Assembly: GCA_010206225.2 (NCBI GenBank)
Contig: VIQU02000011.1
Location: forward strand, 31,900-95,899
DNA length: 64,000 nt
DNA from: Lachnospiraceae bacterium MD308
GTDB taxonomy: Bacteria; Bacillota; Clostridia; Lachnospirales; Lachnospiraceae
Reading direction: 5' to 3'
The position numbers were made by a program, and so were the translations under genes. Of this stretch, positions 47,234-55,959 are shown in pieces; the stretch's first letter is position 1; each line of letters begins with the position of its first letter. The notes below the pieces were generated by a model that had not been told where the DNA came from, did no database searches, and was given only the letters and a program-made list of their open reading frames with translations.

Positions 47234-48607
47234 TTATCCTTTGAATTTATCAGGCAAGTGAATTTCAGTTTTCAGACCATGAGGTGTAATGTTTGAAAAT
47301 TGGATATCTCCATAATGTACTTTTACAATCTGTCTTACGATTTTAAGCCCCAATCCGTGTTCTGCTTCGGCTGTTTCCGTCTGGGAACTGGGAATACTGG
47401 TATCGTTATTCAGTAATGCCAGGTATGATTCCTTGATTCCGCACCCAGAGTCTGCGACACAAAACGTACAGATTCTGTTGTCCATTTTTACAGAAACGGT
47501 TATCTGACATCCACCAGGATTGTGTGTGATGCTGTTTTGTATTAGATTGTGCAGCATCCGGTTAAGCAGGAAATTGTCGCCGTATAGGAAAGTTTTTATA
47601 TCTGTGTCAGTTCCAGACAGTTCTAATTCATAGCCCTCCGGAAGTCCGTTATTTAGAAATTCGCTTATCACCTGCCGGATCAGTTCAAGAGGATCAAGCG
47701 GCTTTATGCGGAAGGGCTGCATAGAGTATTCCAATTTTGTTGTTAAATTTAGATCTGCAACCAATGTACGGAGCTTTTCACTTTGTTTTCGTATGATTTC
47801 AGCCTGTCTTCTGGTTGCTGCTGGTAAGTCAGGGTTATCTTCTATTTCACTGGAATAACCTAAAATCATAGAAAGTGGCGTACGGATATCATGAGATATT
47901 CCACGAATCCATTCAGCACGCGTATTATCCTTTTTTGCCAGATAGTCACTGGCATGGTTTAATCCTGTATTGATTTCAGCAAGTTTACCTTTTTCCTCTA
48001 AGTGAAATGTTTCCCCCTGTGACAGTTTTTGGATGCCAGCCAGGATTGGCCGCATTGCAGTTTCGATTTTTCTGGTATTACGTAAAAATAAGAAAATCAT
48101 AACACCGATATTGATGACCAATGCAGCCAGACAGATGAAAAGAGCAGGCCAGAAATATCTGGTTTTGAACGAGATATAGTATTGGCTGATTGTGCCCGGC
48201 TGAAATCCCACAACTAAAAGTCCATTTGGATGATTCCAGATTTTAACGGGATAGTCCTTCAGATACCATCTGCTGAACATCGCAATTTCAGATGCAGAGT
48301 ATTTAAGGGGAAGTCCTTCTGGCAGACCGCTTTCCCAAATGACAGCACCTTCATCGTCAATCAGCATAGCCCAAGCATCCGTCTGTGCTAAGATGTCATT
48401 TGCTTCCGGATCAACTGCGAATGCCCCGTTCTTTTGTTCAATAAGATTTGAAAACCGTTCCATTGGAAAAACGGAGTCCTTAACACCATTCAGATAGGAA
48501 GTAAGAAAAAGGATTCCTATTAATACAATGTTGATTACAAAAAACAGCAGCAGTATTCCGATGACTGATAATATATAGTGGCGAAAGAAGCGGTCAATTG
48601 GTTTCAT
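47234..48607 (-). CDS. sensor histidine kinase (lantibiotic-type locus)
   Basis: A 457-aa membrane kinase with helices at about 12-35 and 170-190, an extracellular domain between them, H-box GISHDIRTPLSMILGYSSEI near 255, N-box LIQNSITHNPGG, DSGCGI and HGLGLKIVRQI. Its start overlaps the response-regulator stop by 4 bp. With the divergent ABC genes at 49456 it forms a peptide-antibiotic sensing and export locus, like the kinase/regulator pairs beside LanFEG or BcrAB transporters. The signal is unknown. Confidence 0.92.
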   Translation of the reverse strand: MKPIDRFFRHYILSVIGILLLFFVINIVLIGILFLTSYLNGVKDSVFPMERFSNLIEQKNGAFAVDPEANDILAQTDAWAMLIDDEGAVIWESGLPEGLPLKYSASEIAMFSRWYLKDYPVKIWNHPNGLLVVGFQPGTISQYYISFKTRYFWPALFICLAALVINIGVMIFLFLRNTRKIETAMRPILAGIQKLSQGETFHLEEKGKLAEINTGLNHASDYLAKKDNTRAEWIRGISHDIRTPLSMILGYSSEIEDNPDLPAATRRQAEIIRKQSEKLRTLVADLNLTTKLEYSMQPFRIKPLDPLELIRQVISEFLNNGLPEGYELELSGTDTDIKTFLYGDNFLLNRMLHNLIQNSITHNPGGCQITVSVKMDNRICTFCVADSGCGIKESYLALLNNDTSIPSSQTETAEAEHGLGLKIVRQIVKVHYGDIQFSNITPHGLKTEIHLPDKFKG

Positions 48608-49299
48608 TTTTCCGCCCCCTTAATGTGGAGCCGGTAACCTAATCCTTTTACGGTTAAAAGGGAAACAGGTTTTGACGGATTGGCCTCGATCTTTTCCCTT
48701 AAGTGGCGTATATGTGTCACAAGGGTATTTTCATATCCCTGCCAGAATTCCCCACAGACAGTTTCGCATAGTGAACCTGTGGTTACAATCCTTCCGGAGT
48801 TATCAAATAACTTTTCAAATAGCGTAAATTCTTTTGCGGTCAATGAAAACACTTCATCTCCACGATAAACTTCGGCCTTATCTAAATTAACGGTTGAAGC
48901 TTCCAGATATACAATACGTTCCTTTTCAGGATAGGCGCGGTTTAAGATTGCCTGAACACGCAGAAGTAACTCCTTGGGCAAAAAAGGTTTTATAAGATAA
49001 TCATCAGCTCCGTTTTCAAATCCTAAAAACTTATCATCGGCTTCTCCGCGGGCTGTAAGCATGAGAACAGGAATCGTACTCGTTTTTCGTATTTCCTTTA
49101 ATACAGTGAAACCGTCAATGCCCGGCATCATCACATCAAGAATTACCATATCGGGTTGATTTTCCCGAAATATCGCTAATGCCTCTTTCCCAGAAGAAGC
49201 AGTGGTGATTTTGGTGTACCCGGCACGTTCAAAAACCGATTGGAGCATTTTAAGCAGCTCTGATTCATCATCGACAGCAAGAATGCTTTTATCTTTCAT
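48604..49299 (-). CDS. OmpR-family response regulator of ABC exporter
   Basis: A 231-aa receiver/winged-helix regulator (AVDDESELL, phospho-Asp in ILDVMMPGIDGFTVL near residue 54, LIKPF, and C-terminal TLVTHIRHLREKIE, TVKGLGYRLHI). The minus-strand start follows AGGAGGTGC. It overlaps the kinase gene by 4 bp. It is divergent from the exporter operon and probably binds the TCAAG repeats at 49371-49408. Confidence 0.92.
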   Translation of the reverse strand: MKDKSILAVDDESELLKMLQSVFERAGYTKITTASSGKEALAIFRENQPDMVILDVMMPGIDGFTVLKEIRKTSTIPVLMLTARGEADDKFLGFENGADDYLIKPFLPKELLLRVQAILNRAYPEKERIVYLEASTVNLDKAEVYRGDEVFSLTAKEFTLFEKLFDNSGRIVTTGSLCETVCGEFWQGYENTLVTHIRHLREKIEANPSKPVSLLTVKGLGYRLHIKGAEK

Positions 49300-49370
49300 A
49301 CGGCACCTCCTTTTCTTTGTCCCTTATTATAGCTCAAAAGATGAAAATATCCTATTCATGTTTTGAAATC

Positions 49371-49424
49371 TCAAGGTAAATTCAAGGTTAACTCAAGATA
49401 CCCTCAAGGATGCCATGTTACAAT
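49371..49424 (+). promoter_or_regulatory. response-regulator operator with four TCAAG repeats and -10 box
   Basis: TCAAG occurs at 49371, 49382, 49393 and 49404, exactly 11 bp apart, so all lie on one helix face. A TACAAT -10 box (49419-49424) follows, with no -35 consensus. This is the usual layout for an OmpR-type activator. The regulator encoded divergently at 48604-49299 is the likely binder. Confidence 0.7.
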
Positions 49425-49455
49425 CAATGTGAATCAAAAAGGAGGTATAACATCT

Positions 49456-50379
49456 ATGAGTGATTACATTATTGAAACCTGCAGCCTGACAAAAATGTAT
49501 GGAGAACAGGCCAGCGTATCTGATTTAAGTATCCATGTAAAGAAGGGGCGTATTTATGGTCTGTTGGGACGAAATGGTGCAGGAAAAACCACGACTATGA
49601 AAATGTTGTTAGGTCTGACGGCTCCCACATCCGGCGAAGTGAAGATTTTCGGAAAGCCTATTTATGGAAACGAGAAGAAAATTCTTCCGCGTGTGGGCTG
49701 TTTGATCGAATCCCCCGGCTTCTATCCCAACTTGACCGCAACGGAAAATCTGAAAATTTTTGCGAAGCTGCGTGGGCTGAAAGGTTCCAACTACATTAGG
49801 AGCGCACTGGAACTTGTTAATCTGCCGTATCAGGATAAAAAGCTGTTTTCGCAATACTCTCTTGGAATGAAGCAGCGGCTTGCGATTGCGCTGGCTGTCA
49901 TGCACGGTCCGGCAGTACTGGTTCTCGACGAACCGATTAACGGGCTTGACCCTATCGGGATTGCAGAGGTTCGTTCTTTTATCCGAGAATTATGTGATGT
50001 CAGGGGAAAGACCATTTTGATTTCCAGCCATATTCTTTCGGAGATTGCTCTCCTAGCAGATGATATCGGCATTATTGATCATGGTAAGCTGCTGGAAGAA
50101 GAAAGTCTTGCTGAATTAGAACAGAAAAACCGTCATTATATCCATTTTACAGTATCCGACAGCAAACAAGCCGCCCGCATTTTAGAAACAATGTTTCAGA
50201 CAAGATATTTTAAGATTACTGATCAGCATAATATCCATTTGCTGGATGTCAATCTGCCGACTGCAGCGATTACCCGTGCATTTGTAGAAAATGGCCTGGA
50301 GGTGTTTGAAGCGCACCTTTGTGAAGACACTTTGGAAGATTATTTTAAGAAAGTAACAGGGGGTGAGGGAATTGCTTAA
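49456..50379 (+). CDS. lantibiotic/bacitracin-type ABC transporter ATP-binding protein
   Basis: A 307-aa ATPase of the BcrA/LanF group. Walker A GRNGAGKTTTMKMLLGL is near residue 37, the signature SLGMKQRLAIALAVM near 135, and Walker B AVLVLDEPINGLDP near 155 carries the Asn and Gly seen in immunity transporters. The C-terminal domain is about 90 residues. ATG 49456 is 10 nt after GGAGG; the longer frame from 49363 overlaps the operator. Two permease genes follow. It likely expels membrane-acting peptides. Confidence 0.9.
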   Translation: MSDYIIETCSLTKMYGEQASVSDLSIHVKKGRIYGLLGRNGAGKTTTMKMLLGLTAPTSGEVKIFGKPIYGNEKKILPRVGCLIESPGFYPNLTATENLKIFAKLRGLKGSNYIRSALELVNLPYQDKKLFSQYSLGMKQRLAIALAVMHGPAVLVLDEPINGLDPIGIAEVRSFIRELCDVRGKTILISSHILSEIALLADDIGIIDHGKLLEEESLAELEQKNRHYIHFTVSDSKQAARILETMFQTRYFKITDQHNIHLLDVNLPTAAITRAFVENGLEVFEAHLCEDTLEDYFKKVTGGEGIA

Positions 50380-51175
50380 CCTGATAGCTGGTGAGTTTGC
50401 AAAATTGAAGCGTAAAAAAATTGTGCCCTTTATTATTTTGCTATCTCTGCTGTTCCCTCTTATTGTGGTTTACACTTCTAAAATGGGAATGGGAAATGAT
50501 ACAAGTGTGGAATTTTTGAAAGGACGGTTCGATTTATCTTATACCATGATGCTTGGATATGGTCTGGTTTTTTTGGAACCGTGTCTGTTGGGTATTCTAG
50601 CCTCCATACTGTTCTTTATGGAGAGGGATAATGATACTTTCAAAAATCTATGTGTAATTCCGGTCACTACGTCACGGCTGATTGCGGCAAAATTATTCGT
50701 TGTATTGATTTATGGGCTTTTTTATACCCTTTGCAATACTGTATTTATGATTTTCTTTACATGGGTTTTAAAGGCGGGAATCATTTATGATGTTGGATTT
50801 AAGCTGGTATTCAGTCTTGTTTTTGGAATAGGAATTACGATTGCCACGTTGCCGGTTATCGTTTTCATTATCTATTTCAACAAATCCTATTTGATTTCCA
50901 CGCTTCTTTCATTCTTCTATGCGATTTTGAACTGGAGTGTTTTATCGCTGGTTGAAGTGAATTTATCGCTGGTAAAGGTAATTAATCTATTTCCGACTTT
51001 ATGTGTAATGAATTGGAGCAGCAAAAAAATGATGGGACGTTTGGCGGACAGATATCTTTCAGAAGCAGCTTATTTGTTATTTCCCTCCGATATTTGGGCA
51101 TTTGCTGTACTGGGGATAACGCTGGTTTTTTCGATACTGCTCATGCTGCATTTTTATAAGAAATGGACGAGGTGA
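50372..51175 (+). CDS. lantibiotic-type ABC transporter permease 1
   Basis: A 267-aa ABC-2-like permease with six helices (LNLIAGEFAKLKRKKIVPFI at the N-terminus). I prefer the TTG at 50372, with GGGGTGAGG just upstream, because family members begin near LLNLIAGEF; the GTG at 50363 has no room for a ribosome site. It overlaps the ATPase gene by 8 bp. The permease at 51180 should be its heterodimer partner. Confidence 0.82.
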   Translation: MLNLIAGEFAKLKRKKIVPFIILLSLLFPLIVVYTSKMGMGNDTSVEFLKGRFDLSYTMMLGYGLVFLEPCLLGILASILFFMERDNDTFKNLCVIPVTTSRLIAAKLFVVLIYGLFYTLCNTVFMIFFTWVLKAGIIYDVGFKLVFSLVFGIGITIATLPVIVFIIYFNKSYLISTLLSFFYAILNWSVLSLVEVNLSLVKVINLFPTLCVMNWSSKKMMGRLADRYLSEAAYLLFPSDIWAFAVLGITLVFSILLMLHFYKKWTR

Positions 51176-51179
51176 TGAA

Positions 51180-51962
51180 ATGGATAATCTTATAACTGAA
51201 TTTTGGAAAATAAAACGCTATTCTGTAATCAAGGCCGGAGCCGCTATGATGTTTCTCTCCGTATTTATGAGTTATTTTTACTCGACGGCCAGTACCTCTG
51301 TCGGCTGGGATTTTAACTATTTTGTTCATCAGGTGGTTCAGCAAAATTGTACGTATTTTTTTCCTGTGGTAATTATGCTGACAGCCTCCTTTGTTATTTC
51401 GAGGGAGACAACGGACGACACTCTGAAATCAATTTTAACGGTTCCGGTTGACTTTAAAAAGCTGTTGCTTGGAAAATTTGAGCTTCTTTTTTTTCTCTCC
51501 ATAGCTTTCAGCCTTATCAACGCCGCGTTCGCTGTTATTATGAATCTGCTCCTGCATTTCCCCGGAATGTCAGCATACAGCATTATGATCGCCACGGGGC
51601 GGATCATAGCCACAAATATTTTAATTTACCTTTCGGTACTTCCACTCATTATTATCAATACATTTCTTTTTGGAAGTAGCCTGATTGGTGTTGCTGTCGC
51701 ATTCGTATATGGTTATTTTGGAACCTTTGAGGGCTCTTTGCTAAATTGGTTTCCGATCAAGGCTGCAATGATTTTGTTTGATCCGTATTGTGGTGCAGAA
51801 TATGATACTGTTTCCTATCAGACCTTTCCGGCAATCATCATATTAATTCTCACGGTGTTGCTTTCTGTTGTACTGTTAAATGCTTTTACACATTCAGAAA
51901 AACTTCCCAATGTAAAAGCAAAAAGGAAGCCAAAAAAAGCAGAGCGAAAAAGAGGTTGGTAA
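51180..51962 (+). CDS. lantibiotic-type ABC transporter permease 2
   Basis: A 260-aa six-helix permease (DNLITEFWKIKRYSVIKAGA at the start). A basic tail (KAKRKPKKAERKRGW) extends into the cytoplasm. It begins 4 bp after permease 1. The LanE/LanG-like pair with one ATPase matches immunity transporters such as NisFEG or the NSR-associated systems. A YxeA relic follows. Confidence 0.84.
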   Translation: MDNLITEFWKIKRYSVIKAGAAMMFLSVFMSYFYSTASTSVGWDFNYFVHQVVQQNCTYFFPVVIMLTASFVISRETTDDTLKSILTVPVDFKKLLLGKFELLFFLSIAFSLINAAFAVIMNLLLHFPGMSAYSIMIATGRIIATNILIYLSVLPLIIINTFLFGSSLIGVAVAFVYGYFGTFEGSLLNWFPIKAAMILFDPYCGAEYDTVSYQTFPAIIILILTVLLSVVLLNAFTHSEKLPNVKAKRKPKKAERKRGW

Positions 51963-52020
51963 TCTAGAACAAAAGGGATGAAAATGCAAAAGCGATCGAA
52001 AGATGGGGTGGTATTCATGA

Positions 52021-52260
52021 AAAATTGATAACACAAAGGTAAAGGAAATTGAACCGCACGGTGCGATGAATTATTCTTACACATTGACAGTCTATGATGA
52101 AAATAGTACGAAACGAGATATTACTTTTGAAACAAGTAAAATTCTCAAGGATGACGCCTTCTTACGCTTGGAGGTAGCTCCAATTCGTGGAGTTGTAAAT
52201 TGGGAAGAAGTGGAGTATACGGAACTTCCATCTGCTGTACAGAGTGTTTACTCAGAGTAA
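52021..52260 (+). pseudogene. YxeA-family (DUF1093) protein, N-terminally broken
   Basis: The frame open from 52021 encodes IDNTKVKEIEPHGAMNYSYT and onward for 80 codons to LPSAVQSVYSE, matching the C-terminal half of YxeA-like secreted proteins. The N-terminal signal region is missing: an in-frame TGA lies at 52018-52020. An internal ATG at 52066 gives a 64-aa frame but no ribosome site. YxeA genes commonly accompany Bce-type transporters, which fits this locus. Confidence 0.7.
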
Positions 52261-52292
52261 TGTTTAATTTATCGTTAATAGAGGGAAAAATA

Positions 52293-52643
52293 TTGAAAAA
52301 GATGTTGATTGTAGAGGACGACGTTACATTTTTAGGGCTGCTATCTCATGTTCTAAGGAATCAGTTTGAGATATATGAGGCTTGTGGTGTGAATGAGGCA
52401 TTGAAATTACTTGAAAACATATCAGTTGATTTGATCTGTTCGGATTACAATATGCCGGGCGGTACAGGTTTGGAACTTCTGGAACAGCTTCATAGAAGTG
52501 GGAAGAAAATTCCGTTTATTTTGATGTCCGGGACAGAGGATTCATTTGTGATTCATAGCGTAAAGTTTTATGGAGGAACATTCTGTAACAAGACTGATTC
52601 GGATCTGCTTACAACAATTAGAAAAAAAGCAAATTGTGAATAG
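52293..52643 (+). CDS. stand-alone receiver-domain protein (CheY-like) 1
   Basis: A 116-aa single receiver domain without output domain. Acidic pair EDD near residue 8, phospho-Asp in ICSDYNMPGGTG near 52, Ser/Thr in LMSG and Lys in NKTD near 102. The TTG start at 52293 is used, with AGAGGGA upstream; ATG 52302 is an alternative. It resembles the receiver at 55960 (SD-x-x-M-x-x-GTGxELL and KTD shared). Such proteins can act as phosphate sinks or adaptors. Target unknown. Confidence 0.8.
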   Translation: MKKMLIVEDDVTFLGLLSHVLRNQFEIYEACGVNEALKLLENISVDLICSDYNMPGGTGLELLEQLHRSGKKIPFILMSGTEDSFVIHSVKFYGGTFCNKTDSDLLTTIRKKANCE

Positions 52644-52674
52644 TGGTGATTGGTTTATGGGATAGATGATAATA

Positions 52675-52711
52675 CAGAGACAGTTGCTCCATACTGGAGT
52701 GATTGTCTCTG
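52675..52711 (+). terminator. stem-loop after the receiver gene
   Basis: CAGAGACA (52675-52682) pairs with TGTCTCTG (52704-52711), with an inner CTCCA/TGGAG stem. CCTTTATGTTT follows, so a modest terminator. Confidence 0.6.
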
Positions 52712-52835
52712 CCTTTATGTTTAAGAGAAATATAACTTGGATGGACCTTGTATTAGAGCTAATATAGAAAAAATCAAGCAGCAGCCAACTGTATTTATTT
52801 TTAAAGTGACGAATCTCTTACGAAAATAGCACCAC

Positions 52836-52872
52836 ATTCACCCTGGATTTTTCTATTCCGACAAAATTGTAG
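52836..52872 (+). pseudogene. relic of the 3' end of a BceS-like kinase gene
   Basis: The frame ending TAG at 52870-52872 encodes NSTTFTLDFSIPTKL, matching GAGTTFTLSFLIPTKL of the kinase at 58145-59182. Nothing of the kinase body remains upstream. It adjoins promoter copy 2. Confidence 0.75.
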
Positions 52873-52911
52873 CCTTACAGTAATATTACAGTAAGGTATG
52901 GATGGTATACT
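52860..52911 (+). promoter_or_regulatory. shared regulated promoter, copy 2 (polyprenyl-synthase operon)
   Basis: GACAAAATTGTA palindrome core at 52860-52871, exact repeats TTACAGTAA at 52875-52883 and 52886-52894, and TATACT at 52906-52911. It differs from copy 3 at only about three of 56 positions. No -35 consensus. Confidence 0.8.
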
Positions 52912-52979
52912 TTCATAAAATGTAAAGTACAAGAAAAGATGGTTGTTCTATGGAGCATTGCCAGACGAGGAGTAATTTT

Positions 52980-54005
52980 ATGATAAATATTGAGGATGTG
53001 CCAGGACTTGAAACTGAACTGCAGATGGTAAATACGCATATAGAACGTTTATGCCGGTCAAACAATAAGTCAATGCAGAAAATGCTGGATTGGGTGCTGA
53101 ACGCAAGGGGAAAGCAGATACGGCCGATTTTGACACTTTTATGTGCGAGGCTCAAAGGGAAAGCTGTTGATGCGACAGAGGTCGCGGCGGTGATTGAAAT
53201 ATGCCATACCGCTTCACTGATCCATGATGACATTATAGATGAAGCGGATACCCGCAGGGGACAATTATCCGTGCAGAAAAAATTCGGAAAGGAGATGGCA
53301 GTCTATGCTGGCGATTTTATGATTTTTTCTACAATTAGACGGACTGGTCTGAAGAACAAGCCCTGGTATGGTTTGATGTTTGACAAATTGGAAACCATGT
53401 GTGATGGGGAGGTCAGCCAATTTGATAATCGTTATAATACGGAAATTACAGAGGAGAAGTATATTGAGAATATCCTGGGAAAGACTTCGGCAATGTTTAG
53501 TATAGCTTGTGGATCAGGTGCTTACGAAGGTAAGTGTAAGGACAGTGAAGTATTGGCAGCAGAACGGTTTGCAGAAAAATTTGGTCTGCTGTTTCAACTG
53601 AGAGATGATCTGTTGGATTTTGTGTCCACAGATGACCTAGCAAAGAAGACCATACATAATGATTTTTGGTGCGGATATTATACACTCCCGGCTATTTACT
53701 CATTTTCTGATTGCAGGAATGGTGCCAAACTGAAACAAATTGCAATGGATATCAAAAATGGTCTGTATAGCGAATTGACAGACAAGCGAATAGCGGAATT
53801 AATCAGTGTTTCCGATGGCTTCGGATATACGTTGAGGATGATAGATCAATATGCCGAAGAAGCGAAGCAGAGTTTGAATGTGTTTAAAGATTCTATTGCC
53901 AGGAAAAAGCTGCAGGAATTAGTTGATACGGTTCATCTAAGTGCCCATAGGATCGTGTCAGATCATTTGTCTGATATTCCGTTTGAAAAGTTTGTTTCTA
54001 TTTAA
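52980..54005 (+). CDS. trans-polyprenyl diphosphate synthase family protein
   Basis: A 341-aa all-alpha prenyltransferase. The first Asp-rich motif is DDIIDEADTRRGQ near residue 82 and the second DDLLDF near 210, both with the DDxxD pattern needed for magnesium and diphosphate binding. It extends isoprenoid diphosphates; chain length is not readable. ATG 52980 is chosen because GAGGAG precedes it by 8 nt; ATG 52950 is an alternative. Behind the antibiotic-responsive promoter copy 2, it could raise the supply of precursors for the undecaprenyl cell-wall carrier. That is inference. Confidence 0.85.
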   Translation: MINIEDVPGLETELQMVNTHIERLCRSNNKSMQKMLDWVLNARGKQIRPILTLLCARLKGKAVDATEVAAVIEICHTASLIHDDIIDEADTRRGQLSVQKKFGKEMAVYAGDFMIFSTIRRTGLKNKPWYGLMFDKLETMCDGEVSQFDNRYNTEITEEKYIENILGKTSAMFSIACGSGAYEGKCKDSEVLAAERFAEKFGLLFQLRDDLLDFVSTDDLAKKTIHNDFWCGYYTLPAIYSFSDCRNGAKLKQIAMDIKNGLYSELTDKRIAELISVSDGFGYTLRMIDQYAEEAKQSLNVFKDSIARKKLQELVDTVHLSAHRIVSDHLSDIPFEKFVSI

Positions 54006-54047
54006 GAGGCCGGTTTAAAAACCGGGAAAATACTTCAGGGGAATATT

Positions 54048-54644
54048 ATGACAGAAAGAAACAAGTGGAAATCAATGATAGAAAAAATAGGACATGTCTG
54101 TGAAGGCAAATATGATTCGTTTTGGCCTATGGTTATGATATTTTTCACCATGAGCCTGACAGGATGGTTATGGGAGGTCTGCCTTCATTTGATTTCGGAT
54201 GGGAGTTTTGTGAACCGCGGATTTCTTCATGGACCGTGGCTGCCTATTTATGGTTCCGGGAGTATACTGATCCTGACACTACTTCATAAGCTGCGCAAAA
54301 AGCCGCTGCTGGAATTTCTGGCTATCATTCTCCTATGTGGCTGTATTGAGTATTACATATCATGGTTTCTGGAGCAGATGTATGATGGAATGAGATGGTG
54401 GGATTACAGCGATTATTTTCTGAATCTTAATGGAAGAGTCTGCGTAGAAGGGTTGCTGGCCTTTGGCTTTGGCAGGATGGTGATCGTATACTTTTATGCA
54501 CCGCTTCTTGATCATCTATTCAGGCGCATACCGAAAAAAATACTTGCGCCAGTATGCCTGGTACTAATCTTAATATTTTGTGCGGATCTGATATATTCAG
54601 GCAAAAATCCGAATCTCGGTATTGGAATTGCCAGATGCCGTTAA
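54048..54644 (+). CDS. PF06541-type membrane protein (putative ABC transporter type IV family)
   Basis: A 198-aa protein with five helices, matching the ABC_trans_CmpB/DUF1113 family. The conserved segments NRGFLHGPWLPIYGSGS, EYYISWFLEQMYDGMRWWDY and LNLNGRVCVEGLLAFG are all seen. Despite its family name, no transport has been shown. AGGGGAAT precedes ATG 54048. It follows the polyprenyl synthase by 42 bp in the same operon. Confidence 0.82.
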   Translation: MTERNKWKSMIEKIGHVCEGKYDSFWPMVMIFFTMSLTGWLWEVCLHLISDGSFVNRGFLHGPWLPIYGSGSILILTLLHKLRKKPLLEFLAIILLCGCIEYYISWFLEQMYDGMRWWDYSDYFLNLNGRVCVEGLLAFGFGRMVIVYFYAPLLDHLFRRIPKKILAPVCLVLILIFCADLIYSGKNPNLGIGIARCR

Positions 54645-54696
54645 TGATACATATATCCTAAAAGTTTAAGTGTTGTGAAAAAAGTATGGAGAGATT

Positions 54697-55884
54697 ATGC
54701 TTGCTGTTTATTTGTCACCAATTTATATTATCGCAAACAGCTATCTGCTGATTCGGCTTCACAGATGGCTGGGTACATGCAATCCATTGTTCAGAAAAAC
54801 AGGGATATGTGTTGCAATCAGCTTGGCCTATGTTTTTCTGGTAGCGTCATTATTGATTGCGTTTTTTCTGCCGATAGGGCCGGCTAGGAGGATTATGAAA
54901 TTGATCAGTAATTATTGGCTCGGTATACTGCTGTATCTGATTTTGGCTGTTCTAATGGCAGATGCGATTTGTTTCCTGCTTTTCCTTATCACGAAACGGA
55001 GGTTAAAATGCCGGACCGCTGCGGCGGGAGGAATCTGTGCAATGGTTGTTCTTGTGCTTAGTGCATGGGGAGCATACAATGCCCGTATCATCCAGGTTAC
55101 ACCATATGAGATTACTGTCAATAAAGACGGCGGAAGATTAGAAAACTTAAATGTGGTATTAGCCGCTGACTTGCATTTGGGTTACAACATTGGTACTGCA
55201 CACATGATGCAGATGGTAGATAAGATCAATGAACAGAATGCAGATCTTGTGGTATTTGCAGGCGATATTTTTGATAATGAATACGAGGCTCTTGATGATC
55301 CGGAAGAACTGATTGCCGTATTGCAAAAAATTCAGTCGAAGCACGGTGTTTATGCCTGTTATGGAAATCATGATGTTGAGGAAAAAATACTGGCAGGTTT
55401 TACTTTTGGGGGAAACAAAAAGAAAGAGAGCAGTATACAGATGGATGAGTTTTTGGAGAGAGCCGGTATTCATTTGTTACAGGATGAAGCAGTATTGATT
55501 GATGACAGTTTTTATCTGTATGGCAGGCCAGATGCACAGCGGCCCGGACGTGGGATTAATATGAGAAAAACTGCTGCAGAACTGATGGGGGAACTTGATA
55601 CGGAAAAGCCGGTTATTGTGATTGACCATGAACCGAAGGAACTCCAGGAATTGGCAGATGCCGGGGTGGACATTGATCTGTGTGGTCATACACACGATGG
55701 ACAGATGTTTCCAGCAAATCTGATTACAGCACTTATGTGGGAGAATTCCTATGGATATCTGAAAAAATCTGAAAAAGGACCATATGCATACGATTGTGAC
55801 TTCGGGTGTCGGGCTTTTTGGACCGAATATGCGTGTAGGTACGATTGCGGAAATCAGCCCCATCACAGTACATTTTCAATATAG
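54697..55884 (+). CDS. membrane metallophosphoesterase with frameshifted C-terminus
   Basis: A 395-aa frame: four N-terminal helices (about 1-130), then a calcineurin-like domain. All metal motifs are present: ADLHLG, FAGDIFDN, CYGNHD, IDHEP and GHTHDGQMFP. The last 32 residues (after SEKGPY) are off-frame. In frame +1 from 55784 the expected end MHTIVTSGVGLFGPNMRVGT continues to a stop at 55897. One extra base near the A-run 55772-55776 explains this. The active site is intact but the last strand is lost unless the indel is an error. It may hydrolyse a lipid or nucleotide phosphate at the membrane. Confidence 0.8.
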   Translation: MLAVYLSPIYIIANSYLLIRLHRWLGTCNPLFRKTGICVAISLAYVFLVASLLIAFFLPIGPARRIMKLISNYWLGILLYLILAVLMADAICFLLFLITKRRLKCRTAAAGGICAMVVLVLSAWGAYNARIIQVTPYEITVNKDGGRLENLNVVLAADLHLGYNIGTAHMMQMVDKINEQNADLVVFAGDIFDNEYEALDDPEELIAVLQKIQSKHGVYACYGNHDVEEKILAGFTFGGNKKKESSIQMDEFLERAGIHLLQDEAVLIDDSFYLYGRPDAQRPGRGINMRKTAAELMGELDTEKPVIVIDHEPKELQELADAGVDIDLCGHTHDGQMFPANLITALMWENSYGYLKKSEKGPYAYDCDFGCRAFWTEYACRYDCGNQPHHSTFSI

Positions 55885-55959
55885 GAATAACATATAGGAT
55901 GGTGAGTTTACCAGTATTGTGCATGGTTCAATTTATAAAAAAGTATTGGAGGGTAAATT

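Larger units (their letters stand above)
52644..52979. other. intergenic region with hairpin, kinase relic and shared promoter copy 2
   Basis: This 336-bp region holds a strong stem-loop (52675-52711), the decayed end of a BceS-like kinase gene (52836-52872) and the copy-2 promoter (52860-52911), followed by a leader of about 60 nt to the polyprenyl-synthase gene. Confidence 0.7.
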
